Assembly: GCA_964593865.1 (NCBI GenBank)
Contig: CAZQKE010000012.1
Coordinates: 1-23,490 of the forward strand
DNA: 23,490 bases
Origin: CAZQKE01 sp964593865
GTDB taxonomy: Bacteria; Chloroflexota; Anaerolineae; JAAYZQ01
Reading direction: 5' to 3'
Position numbers and translations under genes: made by a program. The notes under the pieces are model-generated. The model made no database searches and was not told where the DNA came from. It saw only the letters and a program-made list of their open reading frames with translations. This document shows positions 14,059 to 21,885 of the stretch, piece by piece. Every line of letters begins with the position of its first letter. Within the stretch, counting starts at the first letter, position 1.

Positions 14059-15198
14059 ATGCCTTCGTCCCGTTCCGGCCAAAAAGGGTGGCTCATCGGC
14101 CTGGGCTTGGCCCTGGTCGCCTTTGCCCTGCTGGCATCCATCGTCCACCGCCAGTCCACCGTCGGTGTGGCGGACGACTTGGCCCCCGGCGAAAGCGAAA
14201 TGCTGCACGCCCGCGTCGTAGAAGTCCTGGAAGAAGGGACCATCGGTCAGGGGAACTTTGAGCAACCCTACCAGCGGCTGCGGCTGCGCATTGAAGAGGG
14301 TGCCCTCAAAGGCCAAGAGGCCGAGGTAGAGCAGGGGCGGTGGGGGCCGACCAACCGAGCACGAACCTTTCAGCCCGGCGACCGGGTGATCGTTGAACGC
14401 AGCCGCACCCCCGAAGGTGACGATCTGCTGGTCATCGTCGACTATGTGCGCACCGGCCCGCTTCTGGTGCTGACCCTGCTCTTTGTTGCGGTCACACTCC
14501 TGCTGAGCGGTCGGCAGGGAATCCGCTCCCTTCTGGGAATGACCATCAGCCTGGTCGTCATCATCACCTTCATCGTCCCCCAAATCTTGGCCGGGCGGAA
14601 CCCGGTGATCGTCGCGGTCGTCGGCTCTGTGGTGATGATGGGCTTGAGCCTGTACCTGGTCTACGGCTGGAACGCCAAAACCCACGTGGCCGTGATCGGG
14701 CTGCTGGTCAGCCTGATATTGACCGGCCTGTTGGCCCTCTGGTTTGTGGATTGGATGCGCTTTTCCGGCTTTGGCGCAGAAGAGGCAGCCTTTTTGCAGG
14801 TAGCCGGTGTGCAGTTGGACACGCAAGGCTTGCTCCTGGCCGGGATCATCATCGGCACTCTGGGGGCACTGGATGATGTCGCCATCGGCCAATCCTCCAC
14901 CATCTTTGAACTGCGCAAGGCCAACGCCGAACTGGATTGGCGATCCTTATGGCGACATGGGATGACGGTGGGACGGGATCACATCGCCGCCATGGTCAAC
15001 ACCCTGTTCCTGGCCTATTTGGGTGCAGCCTTGCCCCTTGTGCTCCTGGTGACGGTCTTCGCCGAGCCGCCGAGCGTGACCCTGAACCGCGAGATCATTG
15101 CCGAAGAGATCGTGCGCACCCTGGTCGGCAGCCTGGGACTCCTGGCCGGAGTCCCGCTAACAAGCCTGATCGCGGCCTGGGTCGCTTCCCGGAGATAG
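14059..15198 (+). CDS. YibE/F family membrane protein
   Basis: 379 residues. A first membrane segment (about 11-28) is followed by an extracytoplasmic beta-domain (30-130, 'MLHARVVEVLEEG', 'FQPGDRVIVERS'), then about seven membrane segments. The family motifs 'GRQGIRSLLGM' and 'IGTLGALDDVAIGQSSTIFEL' are clear. YibE/F proteins occur widely in Firmicutes, Actinobacteria and Chloroflexota; their function is not established, and transport of small ions or solutes is only suspected. It starts at ATG 14059, 5 bp after the zinc-ribbon gene, and ends 3 bp before the MOSC gene. Confidence 0.88.
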   Translation: MPSSRSGQKGWLIGLGLALVAFALLASIVHRQSTVGVADDLAPGESEMLHARVVEVLEEGTIGQGNFEQPYQRLRLRIEEGALKGQEAEVEQGRWGPTNRARTFQPGDRVIVERSRTPEGDDLLVIVDYVRTGPLLVLTLLFVAVTLLLSGRQGIRSLLGMTISLVVIITFIVPQILAGRNPVIVAVVGSVVMMGLSLYLVYGWNAKTHVAVIGLLVSLILTGLLALWFVDWMRFSGFGAEEAAFLQVAGVQLDTQGLLLAGIIIGTLGALDDVAIGQSSTIFELRKANAELDWRSLWRHGMTVGRDHIAAMVNTLFLAYLGAALPLVLLVTVFAEPPSVTLNREIIAEEIVRTLVGSLGLLAGVPLTSLIAAWVASRR

Positions 15199-15201
15199 CC
15201 G

Positions 15202-15687
15202 ATGGGCAAGATCAAAGCCGTCTGCCGTAGCGAACGGCGGACAGATCCCAAAACCGCGATCAAACAAGGTGAGCTACGGGCCGATTGGGGGCTGGTGGGC
15301 GACGGCCACGCGGGGCCACCGCAGCCGAACCGCTGGCAAATCAGCCTTTTGGCCTGGGAAGAGATAGAGCGACTCAACCGAGAACAGGGCCTGGATGCCG
15401 TGCCCGGTAGCTTCGCCGAGAACTTGACCACCGTGGGACTGGACACGACCGCTCTGCGGATCGGCGACCGGCTGCTCATCGGCGGAACGGTCGTGCTGGA
15501 AGTAGAACAACTGGGCAAGCCATCCTCCATCGCCCATACCTACAACTTCCGAGGCTTTTCGCTCCTGCCGAAGGTAGGCGTCTTTTGCCGCGTTGTCGTC
15601 GGCGGAACGGTCCGCCCCGGCGACGAGATCCGCATCCTGGACGCGGAAGGAGACCGCGCCGACCTCCGCCCACCACAGGGGACATAA
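15202..15687 (+). CDS. MOSC-domain protein lacking the usual cysteine
   Basis: 161 residues of the MOSC fold. The motifs 'GLVGDGHAG', 'NRWQISLLAWEEIE', 'GSFAENLTTVGLD', 'LRIGDRLLIGGTVVLEVEQLGKP' and 'GGTVRPGDEI' follow in the normal order. MOSC domains carry sulfur or bind the molybdenum cofactor, as in MoCo sulfurases and YiiM-type reductases; standalone forms often sit beside moa/moe genes. In most relatives the motif is GKPC, with the cysteine suspected to act in sulfur transfer; here it reads GKPSS. The only cysteines are near the N-terminus (CRSE) and in 'GVFCRVVVGG'. Sulfur chemistry may thus be lost or moved. ATG 15202 follows the YibE/F stop by 3 bp, with GGAG upstream. It ends the operon. 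Confidence 0.87.
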   Translation: MGKIKAVCRSERRTDPKTAIKQGELRADWGLVGDGHAGPPQPNRWQISLLAWEEIERLNREQGLDAVPGSFAENLTTVGLDTTALRIGDRLLIGGTVVLEVEQLGKPSSIAHTYNFRGFSLLPKVGVFCRVVVGGTVRPGDEIRILDAEGDRADLRPPQGT

Positions 15688-15725
15688 CCCGGGAACGGTG
15701 GCCGAAACCGCATCCTGCGCCTGCG

Positions 15726-15756
15726 CGGGCGTGCCTGCCACGCCCGGCCACAGGCC
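15726..15756 (+). other. GC-rich hairpins after the MOSC gene
   Basis: A perfect 8-bp stem (cgggcgtg 15726-15733 with cacgcccg 15739-15746, loop CCTGC) partly overlaps a second 4-bp hairpin (15746-15756). They lie about 40 bp after the operon's last stop. No T-run follows, so this could be a weak or Rho-aided terminator. Confidence 0.4.
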
Positions 15757-15818
15757 CCAAAAGGCGACTCCGGTTGCCCGTGCTCGCCGAGCCGTGGATC
15801 GGTAACCCCCTCCGAAAC

Positions 15819-15867
15819 ACAGATTTTACATTCCTTTAACCCCCCTGCAACACAAGCAGGGTACAAT
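15819..15867 (+). promoter_or_regulatory. Lipoprotein promoter module, copy 1
   Basis: ACAGATTTTACATTC (15819-15833), then GCAACA at 15847-15852, then a -10-like TACAAT at 15862-15867. The same parts in the same spacing stand before the lipoprotein gene at 19057. No good -35 hexamer is found 17 bp from the -10. In this copy a 6-bp inverted repeat (CCCTGC / GCAGGG, 15843-15861) surrounds GCAACA. Transcription would start near 15874, leaving about 22 nt of leader with an AAGGAGG ribosome site. Confidence 0.55.
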
Positions 15868-15895
15868 CAACGGTGTGACGCGGAAAGGAGGAGCG

Positions 15896-18800
15896 ATGAA
15901 ACGCTTGAGCATGTTCATCATTGTCGCGGTCCTGTTACTTGCAGCCTGCAGCCCCTTCCGGTTTCCCACCATCAGCCTGCCCACCGCCGAATCGACATCC
16001 TTGCCATCGCCGCGCTGTGGCGACGGCCTGTGCGACGGCCCCGAGAACCCGACCAACTGTCCCCAGGATTGTCCGCTCCCCACCCAGACCCCACCGCCGA
16101 CCGCCACACCCCAACCCGGCCCCACCCCTTCCCTGCCGCGCCCTACCGCCACTCCGACCCTGCCCGCGTCCACGGTCCTGTTCACCGTCATCTCCGTCCC
16201 CTCCGGCGAAACCATCCGCCCCCTCTTGGGCATCAACGGCGGGCCGTTGCCCGTCGGCGAACCGGGCAACGCCGATCTAACGACCCAGTACCAAAACATC
16301 GGCGTCACCATGATCCGCACCCACGACATGGGCGGCCCGTTGGACATGGCCACCATCTACCCCGACCAGGAAGCCGATCCCCACGATCCATCCTCCTACA
16401 ACTTTGCCGGTAGCGATGCCGCCTTTGACGCCATCCTGGCCGGTGGCTTTGAACCCTACCTGCGCCTGGGCGATTCGTGGCGCGTCCGCCGGGAACGGCG
16501 CGCCCCCACCAACCCCGAAAACTGGGTGCAAGCCGCCGTGGAGGTCGTCCGCCACTATCATCGGCGGGCCGCCGAGGCGGGCATCCCCTTGCGCTATGTG
16601 GAAATCTGGAACGAACCCAACTTCAAACAGTTTTGGGATGCCTCCCCCACCGAATTTTACGACCTGTTCGTCCGCACGGCCCAGGCCCTCAAAGCAGAAT
16701 TCCCCGACCTAAAAGTGGGCGGACCGGGCCTTTCCCCCGCCGGGGCACTATCCCCCCAAGGGCAGCAGTACACCCGTGACTTTTTGGCCTACCTGCGGGA
16801 TCGCGACGCGCCGTTGGACTTCCTCTCCTGGCACATCTACTCCAACGATCCGGAGGTCTATGGGGAAGCGGCCCGTTTTTACCGCCGGCAGCTGGACGCC
16901 TACGGCTACACCGAGGCCGAAAGCCACATCACCGAATGGAACACCGCCCCCGACACCCCCGGCGGCCTGACCGACGACGTTTCCCTGCGGGCCGGGGACA
17001 AAGGCGCATCCATCCTGAGCGCGATCTGGATCGTGCTACAAACGGAAGGGGTTGACGTTTCGACGATCTACAGAGGCCCCGACCCCGACCCGGACGTGCC
17101 CGCCTTCTACGGCATCTTTTACTCCGACGGGCGACCCAAACTGCCCGCCCTGGCCTTTTCCCTGTGGGCGCAGATGGCGGCCCATCCCCGGCGGCTGGCG
17201 GTGACGGGCGGCGGAGGGGGCCTGTGGGTGCTGGCCGGACAGGACGAGAGGAGCGAAGTCGCCCTGCTCATCGTCAACCCCACCGATACGCCCGTTGCTT
17301 GGCAGGTGGATTTTGCCGGGCGTGAGCCGATCCGCGGGGCCACCCTGTACCAGGTCGGCGATGAGGGCGAGGAAGTGCAGACCTTTGCCCTGGAAACACC
17401 CGCCGCCGAGATCGGGGCCTACACCGTGCAACTGCTGGTCGCAATGGCGGTCGCCCCGCCGCCGCCCGCCGTTTCCGCCGACCCTACGCCCGCTCCCCTT
17501 CCCGCCGACGCGGTCGTCATCCCCATCGGCGAACCGGATCCGGCCCACCCCTACGTCAAACCGCTGCTGGGCGTCATCTCCGGCCCCATCCAGCCCCCCG
17601 AATCCCCCATCCACGACCTGACCGCCCACCTGCACGACATCGGCGTCACCACCATCCGCAACAACGACTATTTTGACGACCGGATGGACATTGAAGGCAT
17701 CTTTAACTGCGGCGGCCCTACCTACCCTTCCTGGGAAGGCTGCGATCCCCAGGATGAGGCCAACTACCGCTGGGGGCCGAGTGATGAACTGTTCCAAAGC
17801 TGGATGAACGGCGGGTTTGAGCCGTTCTTGCGGCTGGGCGGCGAGGTGCAGAACGCCGCCCGCCACCATGACTTCAAAGGGCCGCAGAACCCTACCCAAG
17901 AGCAGAACTGGCTCCAGGCCGCCCACAAGGTGGTGGACCGCTACCTGCACTGGGAGGGCGCGGAGCAGACCTTCACCTACCTGGACATCTGGACCGAATT
18001 CCCCAACAAAGATTTTTGGGATCGGAGCAACGCCGACTTTTTCCGCTTCTGGACCCAGGCGTTCCTTTCCCTCAAAGCGGCCTACCCCCAGCTCAAAATC
18101 GGCGGCCCCGGCTTGATCGCCGGGCAGACCGTCAGAGTCGCCACCGGGGAAAAGAGCGCCGCCGAGGACTTTTTGACCTATCTATACGAGCACGACGCCC
18201 GCCCCGACTGGCTCGGCTGGCACCTCTTTTACAACGACCCGGCTATGTGGATGCAGGCTGCCGCAGCCTACCGAGACCTGCTGGACGGAGCGGGGATGTA
18301 CGCCGACGTGCCCTGGGCCGGCAGCGGCTTTTTCGATGGCGTTGAGCTGATCGTGGATGCTTACGGCGTAGGCAAACTGAACCTGTCACCGGAGGAGCGG
18401 GACCGGGTATACAACCGCAGCCGGGGTGCAGCCCTCCGTACCGCCTCCTGGATCGCCATGCAGTACAGCGACGTGGAGCGGGCCTATCTCTACCGCGCCG
18501 GCGATCCCCACACCAGCCCCGACGACGGCCCGGAAGAGGTCTACCGGGGCAACTACACGGGCCTTTTTTACGGCGATGAGGAGGGGACTTACAAACCGGC
18601 GGCCCACGCCTTCCGCCTTTGGTCCCAGGTGGTCAACGGCTACCGGACCTTGCTGAGCACCCCTCTGCCTCCCACCGCCGAAACGGGGAACCTGTGGCTG
18701 CTGGCCGCCCGCGACGACGGGGGGCGGATCGCCCTCCTGGCGGCCAACCCCGGCCGGGAGACCGTGACCTGGACCCCCGCCTTTGCCGACGGGACGACGC

Positions 18801-18928
18801 CGGGCGACTATCAGGTTGTGCTCTACCAGGTGGACAACAAAGAGGATGGGCGGACCGCCCGCCCCTGGACCGCTCAAGCTGTGACCACCCCGGCGGAGAG
18901 CGTGCAGTTGATCCTCCTGGTCCCCTGA
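15896..18928 (+). CDS. Lipoprotein with two tandem GH39-like domains
   Basis: 1010 residues starting at ATG 15896 (AAGGAGG upstream). A signal peptide ends in lipobox LAAC (C18), so the protein is membrane-anchored outside. A cysteine-rich CGDGLC...NCPQDC motif and a Thr/Pro linker precede two homologous halves (about 95-520 and 545-1010), each a clan-A-type (beta/alpha)8 barrel with a beta-domain. In the first, EIWNEPN gives acid/base E240 and ITEWN gives nucleophile E347, as in GH39. In the second, the matching segments read DIWTEFPN (E701) and VPWAG (W807), so the NEP motif is altered and the nucleophile is gone. The second half may only bind sugar. Substrate is unknown; beta-xyloside or related glycan is the family norm. 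It shares its promoter type with the gene at 19057. Confidence 0.82.
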   Translation: MKRLSMFIIVAVLLLAACSPFRFPTISLPTAESTSLPSPRCGDGLCDGPENPTNCPQDCPLPTQTPPPTATPQPGPTPSLPRPTATPTLPASTVLFTVISVPSGETIRPLLGINGGPLPVGEPGNADLTTQYQNIGVTMIRTHDMGGPLDMATIYPDQEADPHDPSSYNFAGSDAAFDAILAGGFEPYLRLGDSWRVRRERRAPTNPENWVQAAVEVVRHYHRRAAEAGIPLRYVEIWNEPNFKQFWDASPTEFYDLFVRTAQALKAEFPDLKVGGPGLSPAGALSPQGQQYTRDFLAYLRDRDAPLDFLSWHIYSNDPEVYGEAARFYRRQLDAYGYTEAESHITEWNTAPDTPGGLTDDVSLRAGDKGASILSAIWIVLQTEGVDVSTIYRGPDPDPDVPAFYGIFYSDGRPKLPALAFSLWAQMAAHPRRLAVTGGGGGLWVLAGQDERSEVALLIVNPTDTPVAWQVDFAGREPIRGATLYQVGDEGEEVQTFALETPAAEIGAYTVQLLVAMAVAPPPPAVSADPTPAPLPADAVVIPIGEPDPAHPYVKPLLGVISGPIQPPESPIHDLTAHLHDIGVTTIRNNDYFDDRMDIEGIFNCGGPTYPSWEGCDPQDEANYRWGPSDELFQSWMNGGFEPFLRLGGEVQNAARHHDFKGPQNPTQEQNWLQAAHKVVDRYLHWEGAEQTFTYLDIWTEFPNKDFWDRSNADFFRFWTQAFLSLKAAYPQLKIGGPGLIAGQTVRVATGEKSAAEDFLTYLYEHDARPDWLGWHLFYNDPAMWMQAAAAYRDLLDGAGMYADVPWAGSGFFDGVELIVDAYGVGKLNLSPEERDRVYNRSRGAALRTASWIAMQYSDVERAYLYRAGDPHTSPDDGPEEVYRGNYTGLFYGDEEGTYKPAAHAFRLWSQVVNGYRTLLSTPLPPTAETGNLWLLAARDDGGRIALLAANPGRETVTWTPAFADGTTPGDYQVVLYQVDNKEDGRTARPWTAQAVTTPAESVQLILLVP

Positions 18929-18958
18929 GCGTTGTGGAAGGTTGCGATGCGCCGGGTT

Positions 18959-19009
18959 ACAGATTTTTTACATTCGGATGTCGGTGGGGCAACAAAAAAG
19001 GTTTATCAT
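18959..19009 (+). promoter_or_regulatory. Lipoprotein promoter module, copy 2
   Basis: ACAGATTTTTTACATTC (18959-18975), GCAACA at 18989-18994 and a -10-like TATCAT at 19004-19009. From the end of ACATTC, GCAACA begins at base 14 and the -10 at base 29 in both copies. Here the 5' T-run is two bases longer. The leader to ATG 19057 is about 40 nt and has an AGAGGAGGA ribosome site. Confidence 0.55.
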
Positions 19010-19056
19010 GGGAACGTAGATCTGATGAAGCAGCACGCATGTAGAGGAGGATCGCG

Positions 19057-21717
19057 ATGCGCTATCTATTCTCGTTCCTGATCGTTGCAACGATGTTGGC
19101 GGGCTGCGGGAGAGTTTCATTCCCCACGGCCGCCGCTTCACCTGCCCTGCCGACACCCACTGCCTTGCCTCCCTCTCCCACCCCTTCGCCCCCTCCGGCC
19201 TCTTTGCCCTCCCCCACCAAGGCCCCCGTCTCCCCGGCCGACGGTTCCTTCCGCCTGACCACCGATGACGGCCTGGCCCTGACCCTCACCGCCGACGGCC
19301 AGGTGGCGGCATTGGAGATGGACGGCAGCGTATGGGCTTCTGCCCCTGCCCCGGCGCTGTGGGTGCGGGATATGAGCCGCGCCGCCACCCCCTCCACCCC
19401 CAACCTGCTCGCCGATCCCGGTTTTGAAGCGGGAGACTGGGAAACATTGGTCGCCCGCAACGCCGACGTGACCTTTGACCGGGAGCAAGCCCGCAGCGGC
19501 AGCCGATCGTTGGCCGTTACCGCCACCGGGCCGGGGATGGGTGCCGTCATCGCCGGTGCCGTGCCGGTCACACCAGGCCGGCGTTACCGTATCTCGGCCT
19601 ACTTTCTCAGCCGAAAGGGATATGTCTCCCGCCCTACCGGCCCTGCCGTCTTTTGGCAGCGCGAACTATACCGGCTCCCCTACCGGGCCACCGGCCTTTA
19701 CCTGTGGTGGGTGGATGCGGCAGGGCAGCGCATGGGGGAGGAGCCGCGTCTGGCGGTGGCGCTCCATTGGAACGCCCAACAATGGCGGCGGCTCGGCCGC
19801 GAAGTGACCGCGCCGCAAGGAGCCGCCGCCGTTCAAGTCGTCGTGGGCGTCCACGCCGACGAAGGAGACACCGTGTGGGTAGACGACGTGGCCTTCATCG
19901 AAAGCCCGGAGGTGGACCGCCCCGTGACGGGGACGACCACCGTGGCGGACGGCTCCGTGATCCAGCGGGCTACCCTCCCGGAGGCGGGACTGGCCTTTAC
20001 CGTCACCTACACCGCCCAGCCGGATTTCCTGACCGTCCATACCCAGGTAGAGGATACCACCGGGCAGGAGCGGGCGTTGGAAGTGGCATGGGGGCTGCCC
20101 CTTCCGGCCCCGAATTTGCGGTGGTGGGATTCCATCCGCCAAAGCCGTCCCATCACCGCACCGTTGCCCTATAACCACGCCGTCAGCGCAGACTTTGCTA
20201 CCTGGATGCCCATGTCCCTTTACCCCGTGGCCGTCGTTGAAGATGGGGCACAAGGGATAGCATTGGCCTTACCTCTTGATCGGCCCCGTGTGGCCCTCCT
20301 TTCTTACGACGGTGAGACCGGTCGGCTGGAGGGGCGGGCCTTCTTGGGAATCTCGCCCCAGGCGGCTCACCTGGGGCCTCGTGCCGATTTCACCCTCTAC
20401 CTGTACCGCACCGACCCCGCCTGGGGGCTTCGCTCCGCCCTGGATCGCCTAAAAGGATTCCGGCCCCAATGGTTCGATTCCCACATTCACCCGGACGAGT
20501 ATGCCGGTTTTGAGAAAGGGACCTTTACGAGTGAGATGGGAGCACAAGAGGTGGCCCGCTATGATGAAGAAAGGATCTACGCCGCCCACTACACCTGCGC
20601 CGATATGCCGATCAAAATGGGACCGTCCGACGGCCCCCCGCCCACCCTCGACGAAGGTTGGGCACAGGTCGCCGCCTACGCCGCCGACAAGAACCCCATC
20701 CGCAGTGCGCGGGCGCGGGCCTTTCAGACCGGCGTCGCCCACACCGCCAACGGCGAGCCGATCCTCAAACACCTGGGCATCTACCCCTGGGCACCTGACG
20801 TGTGGGAAATCGCTTGGGTGAGCAACCTAGATCCCGATCTTGCCGAAGGTTACGGTCAATTCCTGTTGCGCGGAGAAGTGGACCGGGCTTTTGCCCAAAC
20901 CCAGGCCATAGGAGCGCAGCTAGACGGGATATTCATAGACAATTTTATGTCAACACCAACGGTGGACCTGCGCCCGGAGCATATTGCCGTCGCCGATCTG
21001 CCCCTGACCTACAGTTTCAACGACTACCGGCCCGGCGTCCACACCATGAACGGCATGGCCGAGTACCTGGCCGCACTGCGGAATCACCTGGACACCACTT
21101 ACGGTCCCGAAAAAGGCATCAGTGTCAACTTTTGGGGGCTGGCGACGGTCAACTTTTTGGTGCCTTGGATAGACGGCTTCGGCGGGGAGGGCAGCATCCG
21201 GAACAAACCGTTCAACTGGAATCAAACCATTCTGGACTACCGGCGGGCCATGGCCGGTCCCCGGCTGCAGCTCTTTGCCGTACAGGAAGAGGGGTTGAAT
21301 GCAGCCGATGTGGAGGCGGCGGGCGCTCAGGCGATCCTGTACGGCATCATCCTCCACCGGGGTCCCAACGGAACCGGCTGGACGACCGAGGCCGAGGAAG
21401 TATTGCAACGGTATGCCACGCTGGTACGCACCTATAACGGGCGTGGCTGGGAACCGCTGACCTACGCCCGCGCCGACCACCCCGACGTGGCGGTGGAGCG
21501 GTTTGGGACGGATGTCCTGACCGTCTACAACGGAGGGGAGGCAGCGGCGGCCTATACGCTGCAAGTGGACCTGACCGCCCTGGGGCTGGATGCGCCTGCC
21601 GATGTGAGTGAGTTGACCACCGGCGAAGCGGTCACTTTTACGGTAGAAGGGAACACCCTGCTCATCCGGGATACGCTGGGGGCAGGGCAGGCACGCATCT
21701 TTCAAATCGGTCGCTGA
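19057..21717 (+). CDS. Large lipoprotein, putative glycoside hydrolase with CBM-like region
   Basis: 886 residues. The signal peptide ends in lipobox LAGC (C17), followed by a Ser/Thr/Pro linker to about 62. A galactose-binding-like jelly-roll region spans about 115-285 ('NLLADPGFEAGDWETL', 'GDTVWVDDVAFIE'). A beta-rich region runs to about 465, then an (alpha/beta)-barrel-like region with 'QLDGIFIDNFM' (D623, D628), 'ISVNFWG' and 'RLQLFAVQEEGLN'. The pattern 'DG.F.DN' resembles the acid-bearing strand of several alpha-glycosidase and endo-glycosidase families; I cannot name one. A beta-domain ends the protein. Outer-surface carbohydrate processing is the likely role, with the neighbouring GH39-like lipoprotein as partner. 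The start at ATG 19057 is set by the strong ribosome site. Confidence 0.7.
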   Translation: MRYLFSFLIVATMLAGCGRVSFPTAAASPALPTPTALPPSPTPSPPPASLPSPTKAPVSPADGSFRLTTDDGLALTLTADGQVAALEMDGSVWASAPAPALWVRDMSRAATPSTPNLLADPGFEAGDWETLVARNADVTFDREQARSGSRSLAVTATGPGMGAVIAGAVPVTPGRRYRISAYFLSRKGYVSRPTGPAVFWQRELYRLPYRATGLYLWWVDAAGQRMGEEPRLAVALHWNAQQWRRLGREVTAPQGAAAVQVVVGVHADEGDTVWVDDVAFIESPEVDRPVTGTTTVADGSVIQRATLPEAGLAFTVTYTAQPDFLTVHTQVEDTTGQERALEVAWGLPLPAPNLRWWDSIRQSRPITAPLPYNHAVSADFATWMPMSLYPVAVVEDGAQGIALALPLDRPRVALLSYDGETGRLEGRAFLGISPQAAHLGPRADFTLYLYRTDPAWGLRSALDRLKGFRPQWFDSHIHPDEYAGFEKGTFTSEMGAQEVARYDEERIYAAHYTCADMPIKMGPSDGPPPTLDEGWAQVAAYAADKNPIRSARARAFQTGVAHTANGEPILKHLGIYPWAPDVWEIAWVSNLDPDLAEGYGQFLLRGEVDRAFAQTQAIGAQLDGIFIDNFMSTPTVDLRPEHIAVADLPLTYSFNDYRPGVHTMNGMAEYLAALRNHLDTTYGPEKGISVNFWGLATVNFLVPWIDGFGGEGSIRNKPFNWNQTILDYRRAMAGPRLQLFAVQEEGLNAADVEAAGAQAILYGIILHRGPNGTGWTTEAEEVLQRYATLVRTYNGRGWEPLTYARADHPDVAVERFGTDVLTVYNGGEAAAAYTLQVDLTALGLDAPADVSELTTGEAVTFTVEGNTLLIRDTLGAGQARIFQIGR

Positions 21718-21734
21718 CGGCAGACCGCCAACCA

Positions 21735-21757
21735 GGGATCGGATTTGATCCGATCCC
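21735..21757 (+). other. Perfect 10-bp hairpin after the large lipoprotein gene
   Basis: GGGATCGGAT and ATCCGATCCC form a perfect stem around a TTG loop, 17 bp after the stop codon. No T-tract follows. It is a likely 3'-end stabiliser or a Rho-aided terminator. A second small hairpin (cgggc aatc gcccg) lies near 21793-21806. Confidence 0.6.
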
Positions 21758-21885
21758 ACAAGACCGGACCCCGAACAAGCGGATCGGGTGGTCGGGCAAT
21801 CGCCCGGCTATGTTCTCCTTGCAGCTACGCGTTCCTGCGGGGAAGTGCACACTATCCAGGTCCGGTGCAAAGAGGAGGAATTCTT

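Noticed and set aside
15585..15839. Possible small gene between MOSC and the first lipoprotein
   Set aside because: Arg/Pro-rich peptides in two frames, no ribosome site, overlap with the end of MOSC and with hairpins; nothing supports coding.
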